A DNA stretch of 64,000 bases. Origin: Symbiodinium natans. Lineage: Eukaryota > Sar > Dinophyceae > Suessiales > Symbiodiniaceae. The translations under genes and the position numbers were made by a program. How positions within the stretch are numbered: position 1 is the first letter of the stretch; each line of letters begins with the position of its first letter. The notes beneath the pieces are model-generated. The model worked only from the letters and a program-made list of their open reading frames with translations. It was not told the DNA's origin and searched no databases. Location: NCBI GenBank assembly GCA_905221605.1, contig CAJNDS010002730.1, forward strand, positions 83,501 to 147,500, read 5' to 3'. Positions 53,788 through 63,055 of the stretch are shown piece by piece.

Positions 53788-53948
53788 AGAAGGAAAGAAG
53801 GAAAGAAAGGAAGGAAGGAAGGATGAAAGAAAGGAAGAAAACAAGGAAGGAAGGAAGGAAGGAAGAAAGGAGGGAAGGAAGAAAGGAAGGAAGCAAGGAA
53901 GGAAGAAAGGAAGGAAGAAGGAAGGAAGCAAGGAAGGAAGAAAGGAAG
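53788..53948 (+). repeat. (GGAA)n tract inside element copy 2
   Basis: About 160 bp of GGAA/GAAA units with GGAAGCAA changes. Confidence 0.95.
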
Positions 53949-53949
53949 C

Positions 53950-55850
53950 GTGCTTCGAAGCCCAAGAAACTAGTTGAAAAACATCGTGTGAGCATTGTGT
54001 TTGCAAATGGGGGGGGCTGCGCCCCCCCCCCAACCCCCCCGCTTTTTTTAAGCCGTGCAGAGCGTGCTTCAAAGCCCAAGAAACTTGTTGACACCCATCA
54101 TGTGAGCATGGTGTTTGCAAATGGGGGGGGGCTGCGCCCCCCCCAACCCCCCCCGCTTCTTTTAAGCCGTACCAAGCGTGCTTCAAAGCCCAAGAAACTA
54201 GTTGAAAAACATCGTGTGAGCATTGTGTTTGCGAATTTGGGGGGGCTGCGCCCCCCCCAACCCCCCCGCTTTTTTTTTAAAGCCGTGCAGAGCGCGCTTC
54301 AAAGCCCAAGAAACTTGTTGACACCCATCATGTGAGCAGGGTGTTTGCAAATGGGGGGCGCAGACCCCCCAACCCCCCCCGCTTTTTTTAAGCCGTTCAA
54401 AGCCCAAGAAACTAGTTGAAAAACATCGTGTGAGCATTGTGTTTGCAAATGGGGGGGGTTGCGCCCCCCCCAACCCCCCCGCTTTTTTTTCAGCCGAAGC
54501 CCAAGAAACTGGTTGAAACCCATCATGTGAGCAGGGTGTTTGCAGAACCCCGCTTCTTTCAAGCTGTACCAAGCGTGCTTCAAAGCCCAAGAAACTAGTT
54601 GAAAAAACATCGTGTGAGCATTGTGTTTGCAAATGGGGGGGGCTGCGCCCCCCCCAACCCCCCCGCTTTTTTTTAAGCCGTGCAGAGCGCGCTTCAAAGC
54701 CCAAGAAACTTGTTGACTTGTTGACACCCATCATGTGAGCATGGTGTTTGCAAATGGGGGGGGCTGCGCCCCCCCCCCAACCCCCCCGCTTCTTTTAAGC
54801 CGTACCAAGCGTGCTTCAAAGACCAAGAAACTGGTTGAAAAACATCCTGTGAGCATTGTGTTTGCAAATGGGGGGGGCTGCGCCCCCCCCAACCCCCCCC
54901 GCTTTTTTTAAGCCGTGCAGAGCGCGCTTCAAAGCCCAAGAAACTTGTTGACACCCATCATGTGAGCAGGGTGTTTGCAAATGGGGGGGCGCAGACCCCC
55001 CAACCCCCCCCGCTTTTTTTAAGCCGTTCAAAGCCCAAGAAACTAGTTGAAAAACATCGTGTGAGCATTGTGTTTGCAAATGGGGGGGGCTGCGCCCCCC
55101 CCAACCCCCCCGCTTTTTTTTCAGCCGAAGCCCAAGAAACTGGTTGAAACCATCATGTGAGCAGGGTGTTTGCAGAACCCCGCTTCTTTCAAGCTGTACC
55201 AAGCGTGCTTCAAAGCCCAAGAAACTAGTTGAAAAGCATCGTGTGAGCATTGTGTTTGCAAATGGGGGGGGCTGCGCCCCCCCCAACCCCCCCGCTTTTT
55301 TTTAAGCCGTGCAGAGCGCGCTTCAAAGCCCAAGAAACTTGTTGACACCCATCATGTGAGCAGGGTGTTTGCAAATGGGGGGGGGGCTGCGCCCCTCCCC
55401 CAACCCCCCCCGCTTCTTTTAAGCCGTACCAAGCGTGCTTCAAAGCCCAAGAAACTAGTTGAAAAACATCGTGTGAGCATTGCAAATGGGGGGGGCTGCG
55501 CCCCCCCCAACCCCCCCGCTTTCTTTCAGCCAAAGCGCAAGAAAGTAGTTGAAACCCATCATGTGAGCAGGGTGTTTGCAAATGGGGGGCACAGCGTCCC
55601 CAACCCCCCCGCTTCTTTTAAGCTGTACCAAGCGTGCTTCAAAGCCCAAGAAACTAATTGAAAAACATCGTGTGTGCATTGTGTTTGCAAATGGGGGGGC
55701 TGCGCCCCCCCCGCTCTTTTTTTTTTGAAGCCGTGCAGAGCGTGCTTCAAAGCCCAAGAGGTGTTTGCAAGTGGGGGGGCTGCCCCCCCCCCCACCCCCC
55801 AACCCCCCCCGCTTCTTTTAAGCCGTACCAAGCGTGCTTCAAAGCCCAAA
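53950..55850 (+). repeat. Alternating A/B hairpin satellite, array 2
   Basis: About 17 units with the A and B sequences of array 1. Larger blocks (for example around 54290-54600 and 54930-55200) are themselves duplicated, with the same GGGGGGCGCAGACCCCCC and GCAGAACCCCGCTTC variants, pointing to recent higher-order duplication. Confidence 0.92.
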
Positions 55851-55854
55851 AAAC

Positions 55855-56060
55855 GAAGGAAATGACAGGATATCTGTCCAAAATGTAAGGAAAATAGGGT
55901 TTTCCCCCTAGGAAAAACCAAGGAAAACCTAAGGGAAATTACAGGAAATCCGTCCAAAATGTAAAACAATAGGTTTCCCTATGAAAAAAACCAACGAAAA
56001 CCGAAGGGAAATTACAGAAAATCCGTCCAAAATGCAAGGAAAGTAGGGTTTTTCCTAGAG
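55855..56060 (+). repeat. ~70-bp subterminal tandem repeat in element copy 2
   Basis: Three units matching those at 3388-3600. Confidence 0.85.
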
Positions 56061-56078
56061 AAAACCAAGAAAATCGAC

Positions 56079-56099
<21 letters not shown>

Positions 56100-56113
<14 letters not shown>

Positions 56114-56356
56114 CCCAAAAAAAAACTCCACCCGGGGAAAACGCTGATTTTGCTGAGGGCTGTGCGCACGAAAAAATTGTGCATGTTTTGAGGGAAAGAG
56201 GGAGGTTTTCACCTCCTCAAACCCAAAAAAAAAAAAAAAAAAAGACCCAAAAAAAAACTCCACCCGGGGAAAACGCTGATTTTGCTGAGGGCTGTGCGCA
56301 CGAAAAAATTGTGCATGTTTTGAGGGAAAGAGGGAGGTTTTCACCTCCTCAAACCC
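56100..56356 (+). repeat. 132-bp tandem duplication at the right end of element copy 2
   Basis: Poly-A, GACCCAAAAAAAAACTCCACCC, CGGGGAAAACGCTGATTTTG and ACCTCCTCAAACCC all occur twice at a spacing of about 132 bp. It includes the element terminus plus flanking DNA. Confidence 0.9.
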
Positions 56357-56382
56357 ATCCAACACGCCGCCAAGGTCGGCGG

Positions 56383-56460
56383 ACCCTAAACTCTAAACCC
56401 TCAACCCTCAACCCTAAACCCTAAACCCTCAACCCTAAACCCTAAACCCTAAACCCTAAA
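56383..56460 (-). repeat. Telomere-like array upstream of RRM exon A
   Basis: CCCTAAA/CCCTCAA units ending at the candidate exon. Confidence 0.93.
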
Positions 56461-56467
56461 CGGCGAG

Positions 56468-56534
56468 GTCACCATGAAGAATATCCCCTGCCGATGCCGA
56501 GCCTCCGAGATCTTGGATGCGATCCGAACCCTAG
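56468..56534 (+). CDS. Mei2-like RRM_2 protein, exon A (strand 1, helix 1)
   Basis: 67 bp reading VTMKNIPCRCRASEILDAIR and then TL. This matches the first strand and helix of the RRM_2 domain of Mei2-like RNA-binding proteins (pattern T.(M/L)(I/R)NIP...T...L...). AG precedes it at 56466-56467 and GT follows at 56535. It ends one base into a codon, and exon B supplies the remaining two. Upstream is a CCCTAAA array and downstream a TTTAGGG array. Mei2-like proteins bind RNA; the family is expanded in dinoflagellates. The N-terminal part of the gene was not identified. Confidence 0.6.
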
Positions 56535-56557
56535 GTTTCGGCAGCTTGGGCTGAGAG

Positions 56558-56805
56558 TGGTTGAGGGTTTAGGGTTTAGGATTTAGGGTTTAGGGGTTAG
56601 GGTTTAGGGGTTAGGGTTTAGGGGTGTAGGGGTTAGGGGTGTAGGGGTTAGGGGTTTAGGGCTTTGGCAACTTGGGCTGAGAGTGCCGCGCTTCTGGGCT
56701 TCCGGGTTGCTAGGATTTAGGGTTTAGGGTTTAGGGTTTAGGGCTTAGGGTTTAGGGTTTAGGGTTTAGGGGTTAGCGCTTAGGGTTTAGGGTTTAGGGT
56801 TTAAA
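56558..56805 (+). repeat. Telomere-like TTTAGGG arrays in RRM intron 1
   Basis: Two TTTAGGG blocks with TTAGGGG and TGTAGGGG variants. GGCAGCTTGGGCTGAGAGTG at 56540 recurs at about 56668, so the region is partly duplicated. Confidence 0.9.
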
Positions 56806-56829
56806 ACCCCTCAACTGTAAGCCCTAAAC

Positions 56830-56955
56830 CCTAAATCCTAAGCGCTAACCCCTAAACCCTAAACCCTAAACCCTAAACAAACCCTAAACCCTAAACCTTA
56901 AACCCTAAACCCTAAACCCTAAACCCTAAACCCTGAACCCTAAACCCTAAACCCC
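56830..56955 (-). repeat. Telomere-like CCCTAAA array in RRM intron 1
   Basis: About 17 units, opposed to the preceding TTTAGGG array. Confidence 0.93.
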
Positions 56956-57014
56956 TCAAACCTCTGGGGCCTGACCACCTGGTGGCAAGGCCCTGCTTCC
57001 TTCCGTCCAGTTTC

Positions 57015-57162
57015 CTTTAGGGTTTAGGGTTTAGGGTTTGGGGTTTGGGGTTTGGGGTTTGTGGTTTGGGGTTTGGGGTTTGGGGTTTGGGGTTGGGGTT
57101 TGGGGTTTGGGGTTTGGGGTTTGGGGTTTGGGGTTTGGGGTTTGGGGTTTGGGGTTTGGGGA
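57015..57162 (+). repeat. Telomere-like variant TTTGGGG
   Basis: Three TTTAGGG then about 17 TTTGGGG units. Confidence 0.96.
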
Positions 57163-57237
57163 CACAGCAAGGCAAACCCTGAAGGAGATCCCGTATGCAA
57201 GGTCAGTTCAGCGTAACCAAGGGGCATGCAATCCGGG

Positions 57238-57345
57238 CCTAAACCCTAAACCCGAAAGCCTAAACCCCAAGCCCTAAAGCCTAAACCCTAAAGCCTAAAC
57301 CCTAAAGCCTAAACCCTAAACCCTAAACCCTAAACCCTAAACCAT
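57238..57345 (-). repeat. Telomere-like array before RRM exon B
   Basis: CCCTAAA alternating with GCCTAAA, then five perfect units ending 5 bp before the acceptor AG. Confidence 0.93.
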
Positions 57346-57350
57346 CCGAG

Positions 57351-57406
57351 GCAAAGAGAAGCTCTCCTATTTTCATCTGCCCCTGAAGCAGGGCAAGGCG
57401 CCCCTT
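57351..57406 (+). CDS. Mei2-like RRM_2 protein, exon B (strand 2)
   Basis: Reads GKEKLSYFHLPLKQGKAPL once the first base is taken from exon A. It corresponds to the (Y/D)FFYLP.D strand of RRM_2. The acceptor AG is at 57349-57350, directly after a CCCTAAA array. A GC donor at 57407 leaves phase 0, which fits exon C; the GT at 57412 would not. Downstream sequence turns at once into GGTTTACGGTTTAGGG repeats. Confidence 0.58.
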
Positions 57407-57917
57407 GCAGGGTTTACGGTTTAGGGTTTAGGGTTTAGGGTGTAGGGTTTAGGGTTTAAGGGTTGTCGATGGCAAAATGGCTTCAGGGTCTTCCCCCCCA
57501 ACACCCTGCTTTTGTGTCGCTTGTTATGGTAATTAGGATCCGAGGAAGTCTGTTCTTTAGGTAGGCTGCGGGGTGTCAACTACAAAGGGTTTCGGGTTTA
57601 GGGTTTCGGGTTTGGGGTTTCGAGTTTAGGGTTTAGGGTTTAGGGTCCATTTAAGAAGCAGGATGAATCGTCTGCTCGAACGGACCACTTTTGATGAAGG
57701 CTCATGATGTTTCGTGACGCTCTGAAACGGTACCCCCTTGTCTAGGTCATTGGGGGAACTTTGAAATTTCAAGGGCGCACACATGTAGACCCTAAACCCT
57801 AAACTAAACCCTAGACCCTAGACCTAAACCCTAAACCCTATAAATCCTAAACCCGAAACCCTAAACCCTAAACCTTAACCTATACTCCCGAAGCCTCCCG
57901 CGCCCCTCCCTCCGCAG

Positions 57918-57982
57918 CTAGCAGAGGTGTCATGCAACCTCGGATACTGCTTCCTGGGCTTCAGATCACCACAGCATGCGAG
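57918..57982 (+). CDS. Mei2-like RRM_2 protein, exon C (RNP1 strand)
   Basis: Reads ...VSCNLGYCFLGFRSPQHAR. NLGYCFLGF is the RNP1-type strand of RRM_2 (usual form N(V/L)GYAF(V/I)NF), the most diagnostic piece of the domain. The acceptor is good (CCCTCCCTCCGCAG), with an alternative AG at 57926. The GT donor at 57983 leaves two bases of a codon. A short piece of the domain between this exon and exon D was not found. Confidence 0.62.
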
Positions 57983-58019
57983 GTGCTTGCAGGGTTTAGG
58001 CAAACCCTGATCCTTGAAC

Positions 58020-58120
58020 CTCAACCCTGAACCCTAAACCCTAAACCCTAAACCCGAAAACCCTAAACCCTAAACCCTAAACCCTAAACCCTAAACCCTA
58101 AACCCTAAACCCTAAACCTT
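58020..58120 (-). repeat. Telomere-like array, CCCTAAA on the + strand
   Basis: About 14 units. Confidence 0.95.
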
Positions 58121-58544
58121 CAACCACAGAACCCTGGACCTGAACCCTAACTGGGTTGTTGGACTTGGAGCTGTGGGATTTGGGTTCAGGCTGCTTGGGT
58201 TAAGAGTGCTTGGGTCACTTTGCTCAAACGAAACACTTCTCGGGGGATGCAGGGAATACAGGGTTCACAGTCGGTCTGAAGTTCGCGCGTCTGAAATTCT
58301 CACGCTGCGCGACCCGCCTCGGCCGGGGCCTGCCTGGTGGCGAGGCTACCCAAACTGGAGATCGCGGGTTGCTAGGGGAGCGGGGTAGCCGAACGGCGGG
58401 GTTGGGGGGGCGGGCAACTCCTGGTTCCGTTTTTGTGCCGCCCTCGTAAGTAGCGGTTGGCTTAGTGATTCTTGGTTTCATCCCTTTGCCTGTGCCGCCC
58501 TCAGACGTAGTGGTCGGCGGGCACCCATTCCGACGCAGTGCAGG

Positions 58545-58735
58545 CCTAAACCCTAAACCCTAAACCCTAAACCCTAAACCCTAAACCCTAAACCCTAAAC
58601 CCTAAACCCTAAACCCTAAACCCTAAACCCTAAACCCTAAGCCCTAAGCCCTAAACCCTAAACCCTAAACGGCCCTAAACCCTAAACCCTAAACCCTAAC
58701 CCTAAACCCTCAACCCTAAACCTTCAACCACTGTG
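58545..58735 (-). repeat. Telomere-like array, CCCTAAA on the + strand
   Basis: About 26 units with CCCTAAG near the middle. Confidence 0.95.
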
Positions 58736-58945
58736 TTAGCCTTTGGACCTGTCTTGGCGGGGCACATGGATAAGGGAAACGGTGGGGAGGGTCCAAGGGG
58801 GGGCAGAGGGGTGCGCCCCAGGGGTTGGAGGGGAGGGAAGTAAAAGGATGCCAATACGGTTTAGGGTTTAGGGTTTAGGGTTTAGGGTTTAGAGATTAGG
58901 GTTTAGGGGTTTAGGGTTTAGGGCATGCTCCCCACAGTTCTCTAA

Positions 58946-59014
58946 ATTCGGTTCCCTTTTGGGGGGGTCCGGTCTTTAGTACGGACAAGAAGGACCCCCC
59001 AAAGGGACCCGAAT
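58946..59014. mobile_element. 69-bp foldback
   Basis: ATTCGGTTCCCTTTTGGGGG pairs with CCCCCCAAAGGGACCCGAAT around CCGGTCTTTAGTACGG. Confidence 0.75.
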
Positions 59015-59129
59015 CTGCGGGATTTGCTCATCCGAACGGTTCAGGATTTGATGTTGGACCCTCCCTCGGCATTAATTCAGGGTTTAGGGTGCAGGGCCAA
59101 GGCCCCATATGTAGCCTCAAGGATGTCTG

Positions 59130-59340
59130 TTGCTAATATTTGCTTTGTAGGTTTTCAATACGGTTTGGATACGAACCTAGAATGCGACTTCCCAAACCAG
59201 GTTTATGGGTTTCAATACGATCTGGATATGGTTGTGGTATGGTTGGGGATACGGTTGTTAATACAGTGCCAAATACGGATTCAATACGGAGTAAGGAATT
59301 TAAATTTAAATTTGTAATATTATCCCAACAATGAACAAGG
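59130..59340. other. AT-rich stretch with recurring CAATACGG motif
   Basis: TTCAATACGG-like words occur about every 30-60 bases, with TTTAAATTTAAATTT near the end. No gene recognised. Confidence 0.45.
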
Positions 59341-59487
59341 TTCCCCCCCTTCATACAGCGGACTCACTAGTCAGGGACCCCCACCCTACACCCTAAACCC
59401 TAAACCCGAAACCCTAAACCCTAAACCCCAAACCCCAAACCCTAAACCCTCAACCCTAAACCCCTGAATACGTCACACTTTGGGAAG

Positions 59488-59539
59488 AGCAGGGACATGA
59501 TGAGTGCTGCAGAGGTCTCATCGCTAGCCCCAAAAGAGG
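59488..59539 (+). CDS. Exon-like island between opposed arrays, short
   Basis: After TTTGGGAAG the frame reads SRDMMSAAEVSSLAPKE. The GT donor opens GTTTAGGGTTTAGGG. Its phase does not fit between RRM exons C and D. Confidence 0.3.
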
Positions 59540-59557
59540 GTTTAGGGTTTAGGGTTT

Positions 59558-59594
<37 letters not shown>

Positions 59595-59615
59595 GGTTGA
59601 GGGTTGAGGGTTGAC
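59540..59615 (+). repeat. Telomere-like TTTAGGG then TTGAGGG variant
   Basis: Three TTTAGGG units followed by about eight TTGAGGG units. Confidence 0.95.
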
Positions 59616-59619
59616 CACT

Positions 59620-60048
59620 TAACAGGCCCTGAGGCCTTGAGGGCGCCCAGGAATGAGGGTTTTGGGTTTGGGGCTCAGGATCTAGGCCCCCCTCAGCCCA
59701 CTAAACGTAGTCTTAACTTAGTAGTCCTCTGCAGTCGATGCTAGCATGTCATTAAGTCCTTCACCAATAGCCTCAACCCTAGAACCGAAGCCCCCGAACA
59801 CCCTCGAAAGACTGAAGCTCAACAAGCCTGCCAGGGAGTTCTTTGAGCGCTCTGTGAATTTCACATTTCCTTCCAGGCCGGGAGTCTGTATAAGCTGCAG
59901 TCTTGAAGTTTAAGGTTTGGGTTTTGCGGTTCAGGGTTTTGAGTTTAAGGCGAGTGAAGAGCTAGGATACCGGCGCTACTATAGGGGGGTGGGGTGGGGT
60001 TGTTGGGCCTAGTTTCCAGGAGTAGAACAGGTACCCAACAAGTAGAAC

Positions 60049-60079
<31 letters not shown>

Positions 60080-60570
60080 ACCCACCATCTCTTCTCTCAT
60101 GATTGGTCGCCGTTTTGGGTACCCTTCTAGTTGGAGCTTTCATATCTACTTTGGAGGTTCATGGGTCTTATTCTTTATAGCTGGGGTTATACGGGAGTAA
60201 TCGCTTCCCCCCTGTATTAACCCCCCCCCCCCCCCCCGATTATATACGCACACACGTTCGGGAAAATCCTGCCGAAACCGACCCCGCCTTTTGAACCCTA
60301 TTCCGATACTTAGGCGGGGGGGGTTCAAAGCCTCAAAATCCTTCAAGCCAATCTAAATCCTATCCCAAAAGATGGCATATGGAGAAAAAACATCCCCCTA
60401 ATACTAAAACACACATCTCGAGTTTCTACTGGGTGGGGCCCCCGTTTAATGGTTGGGGGCTTTGGGATACCAGCCACAGTTCTCGCTGGCTTGGTTTGGG
60501 GGGCACTTAAACGGCATTTCTGGATGTTCACGCACCCCGGCTTGGCGCGCGCACACAAGCCAACCCGGCA
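59620..60570. other. Mostly unique stretch with C-homopolymers, no gene called
   Basis: Contains poly-C runs at about 60050-60080 and 60220-60237 and scattered telomere-like words. Short frames on both strands; none supported. Confidence 0.45.
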
Positions 60571-60802
60571 AACCTTAGGGTTTAGGGTTTAGGGTTTAGG
60601 GTTTACAAGCGCCGCGGCCCCGAAGCCCCTAAACCCCTAAACCCCCATAACCCTGCACCCCTACGCCCCTGCAGCCCTGCACCCTACACCGTGGCTTCAG
60701 AGATTACCCACGATCCCATTTCTCGCCCCCCCCCTTCACAAAGGTTTAGGGTTTAGGGTTTTGGATTTAGGGTTTAGGGTTTAGGGTTTAGGGTATAGCG
60801 AG

Positions 60803-60900
60803 GCAGAGCACGAAAGTCGTCCGAGTTGAACCCGCACTTGTGCAGTCGGGGGAGATCAGCGGCGTGGCACCCGGAACGTCTGTTTGGTTGAGGGTCTCAG
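60803..60900 (+). CDS. Mei2-like RRM_2 protein, candidate exon D (last strand)
   Basis: After an AG at 60801-60802 the frame reads QSTKVVRVEPALVQSGE. This resembles the end of RRM_2 (SEKVCEV..A..QG). Its start phase accepts the two bases left by exon C, but about 15 residues of the domain are then missing, so one small exon probably lies between 57983 and 60802. The island is preceded by a TTTAGGG array. The 3' end is set only approximately, before a foldback element. Confidence 0.4.
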
Positions 60901-60903
60901 GTT

Positions 60904-61002
60904 GAGATGTTCGCCCTTTTTTCTAGCAGTCCGTCATGGGGATTATCGTACCCCCTACTATAGTCCCTAGTAAGGACTGTGAGTAAAAGGGGGAACATCC
61001 CA
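60904..61002. mobile_element. MITE-like foldback, family 1
   Basis: Ends GAGATGTTCGCCCTTTT and AAAAGGGGGAACATCCCAA; core TAGTCCCTAGTAAGGACTG. Confidence 0.75.
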
Positions 61003-61120
61003 AGTTTCAGGTTTCAGGGTTTAGGGGTTTCGGTGTCCGGGTTCGGGGACACCGTGTAGCCTTGCCAAGCAACCTAGCATCGTTAGCCGGAGCAGCGAAT
61101 AAGCAGTATGGCACAGCTGC

Positions 61121-61210
61121 CCTAAACCCTAAACCCTAAACCCTAAACCCTACACCCGACACCCTAAACCACCCTAAACCCTAAACCCTCCCGAAACCCT
61201 AAACCCTACC
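61121..61210 (-). repeat. Telomere-like array upstream of the HSP70-like gene
   Basis: CCCTAAA units with CCCTACA and CCCGACA variants. 61211-61558 holds no further repeat and may carry the 5' UTR. Confidence 0.9.
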
Positions 61211-61558
61211 CCGCTGTGCGCACGTAGCCTAGCGGGGTGGCGTCGCTATAGTCTCCTCAAATTCGTTGCAGGTGTGGGCGTGTATGGCAAACAACGTGCA
61301 CGCTGCGCTGCGCGTTCCAGAGATGCCATAGTGATGCCGGTCTCTAGTCTTTTTTGTTGGACTTGTTCGTTAGTTTGTCCTCCATGGAGGTAGCTAGCTT
61401 GGCAGCAGTTGCAACGCTTACCTGCTGGTAGCTGCCAGATACGGAGGTATAACCATTACAACCATCGTGTCAGCGGTTGCGGTAGACTCTGTAGACTTTG
61501 GCCCGCTCCACGCCATGGATGGAGCTGTCCATGCGGTGCAAGGCACCTGAGACCCACG

Positions 61559-62536
61559 ATGGGCTTTGCCATGCGTGCACGCCAGACTGGTCCTCCGGTA
61601 GCTGTGGGCATCGACCTCGGTACCTCCTGCTGCCGGATCGGGCTGTGGAGGGACGGTGATGTTCTCATCGTTCCAAACGACAGGGGATGCCTGGCCACTC
61701 CAAACTGCATCGGCTTCCTCGACTGCACGGGCCCCGTGGTCGGGGATGCGGCCGCAGAGCAGGCGGCAGCCAACCTCAAGAACACGATCTTCGCGCCCCA
61801 GAGGCTGCTGGGCGCCAGCTTCGACAGCCCCTGGGCACAGCGGCTTCGGCAAGGCGGGCCCTATGGCGGCCCGGAGATCGTACAGGGCGAGGATGGAAGC
61901 GCCCTCTACCGCATCCAAGACCGCGGAAAGTCGAAGCTCATGCGCCCCGAGGAAGTGCTTGCCGTCTTGCTGCACGAGATGAAGAGGCAGGTGGAACAAT
62001 GCCTTGGGGTCCAGGTGAAATGTGCGGTGTGTACAGTGCCTTCCAAGTACGGCCAGAAGCAGCGCAAGGCCTTGTCAGAGGCCCTGCACAAGGCCCAGCT
62101 TGAGGTCTTGGCTTTGGTGAAAGCACCCACCTCGGCAGCCATCGCGTTCTCACTGACGAACCCCATCGAGGGCCCACGAAACGTGCTGGTGCTCGATTTT
62201 GGGGCTTGCTACTGCGACTTCTGCCTCCTGACTCTGCATGGCAAACGCCTTTGCGAGCGCGCCGTGGGCAGCGAGTTTGTCGACTTGGACTCCCTGCTGG
62301 TGCGCTTCTGCCTGACCGACATCAAGCTCCGCCTGGGCGTCGATATCTCCAGCGACTGGCCGGCACTTCTGCGGTTGAGTATGGCCTGTGAGAACGCCAA
62401 ACGGAAGCTCTCACAGTGGAACCAGACGCGCGTGAACGTGGAGGCCCTCATCAACAGCAACGACTACTGTGTTGCGATGTCAAGAAGCTACTTCGAGGAG
62501 TTCTGTTCCCGGGACATCGATACTATCTCCCCCTTG
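61559..62536 (+). CDS. HSP70-like protein, exon 1 (nucleotide-binding domain)
   Basis: Encodes most of an HSP70-type ATPase domain. Landmarks, numbered from the ATG at 61559: phosphate-loop IDLGT at 18-22, VPNDRG at 38-43, VGDAA at 61-65, TVPSKYGQKQRKA near 159-171, PTSAAIAF at 190-197, DFG at 213-215, then ACENAKRKLS and FEEFC near the end. The frame is open from 61409, but homology starts at about residue 14, so the inner ATG is preferred. Several residues used for ATP hydrolysis in canonical HSP70 are changed: the Lys of the DAKR motif is Gln81, the Glu of NEPTAAA is Ala189, and the GGGT loop reads ACYC with Tyr218 for Thr. HSP70s normally fold proteins using ATP; this one is probably catalytically weak or dead, like some regulatory HSP70 relatives (inference). 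It continues in frame into exon 2 across a 102-bp GT-AG intron. Recognition as HSP70 is firm. Confidence 0.9.
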
Positions 62537-62638
62537 GTCATGATTTTTGAAATTCTTGTTTATATAAAACCCAAGAGGCTAATTAAAAGCATATGAATTT
62601 GATTGAGGTTTTTTAACGGGGGAGGGGGGGGGACTTAG
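62537..62638 (+). other. Intron 1 of the HSP70-like gene (introner-like)
   Basis: 102 bp, GT...AG, a multiple of three and AT-rich between GC-rich exons. Reading through it gives a stop at 62594-62596, whereas removing it joins the two HSP70 segments in frame. A G-tract rather than a pyrimidine tract precedes the acceptor. It shares blocks with the next intron, such as TTTAT...AAACCCA...AAGCAT. Confidence 0.7.
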
Positions 62639-62948
62639 GACAGCCTCATGGAGATCTTCGACATCTGCCTCGAGGAGTCGGGCCTTGAGCGCGATGCCGT
62701 CGATGTGGTCTTGGTGGGCGGCTCCTCGCGCATCCCGCGCTTCCGGCGTTTGGTCAAGGACTTCTTCCGTGGCCAGCAGCCCAGTGAGCTCCTGCGCCCG
62801 GACCACGCCGCCGTGCTCGGGGCCGCGGTCTACGCCGCGGCGCTGGCCCCGCCGCAGCCGGGCAGTAGCCGCAAGGCCGAAGACCCCGACGGGGAGAAGC
62901 GGCCTGCCCCGACCGAGCCGGGGCCAAGTCCCACCAACCGGCCCCTGG
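62639..62948 (+). CDS. HSP70-like protein, exon 2 (end of ATPase domain and linker)
   Basis: Carries the conserved end of the HSP70 nucleotide-binding domain: DSLMEIFDICLEESG, then VVLVGGSSRIPRFRRLVKDF, the HSP70 signature-3 region, then PDHAAVLGAAVYAAAL. A Pro/Glu-rich linker follows. Read straight on, the frame stops at 62957-62959 after GHC. A segment resembling the start of the HSP70 substrate-binding domain follows 90 bp later, so that stop probably lies in an intron. The frame matches exon 1. Confidence 0.85.
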
Positions 62949-63055
62949 GCCATTGTTGATAATCATTTTTGCATTCTGAATTTATGAATACTTAAACCCA
63001 CTAAGGAACAAGCATGATCATTTTTAATAGTACCCCAACAATGGTGCAGGCCCAG
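62949..63055 (+). other. Probable intron 2 of the HSP70-like gene (introner-like)
   Basis: About 100 bp of AT-rich DNA between two HSP70-like segments. It starts near GCCATTGTTG and ends near CAACAATGGTGCAG, so its ends are short inverted repeats. A GC donor at 62949 with an AG acceptor at 63048 or 63054 leaves the phase off by one nucleotide, so exact ends are unresolved. Internal blocks resemble intron 1. Confidence 0.45.

Larger units (their letters stand above)
53590..56133. mobile_element. 2.5-kb non-autonomous element (copy 2)
   Basis: Same order as copy 1: left arm GGAGGGCCTATTTTT, TTTCCTAAGAAAACCACCATT, (GGAA)n, A/B hairpin satellite, ~70-bp CCGTCCAAAATG units, right arm ending CTCCACCC. 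Arms are nearly identical to copy 1. The flanks do not show the GGTTTAAAC duplication. More satellite units than copy 1. Confidence 0.85.

Noticed and set aside
53770-55802. Long frames up to 178 codons in satellite array 2
   Set aside because: Same repeat artefact as in array 1.
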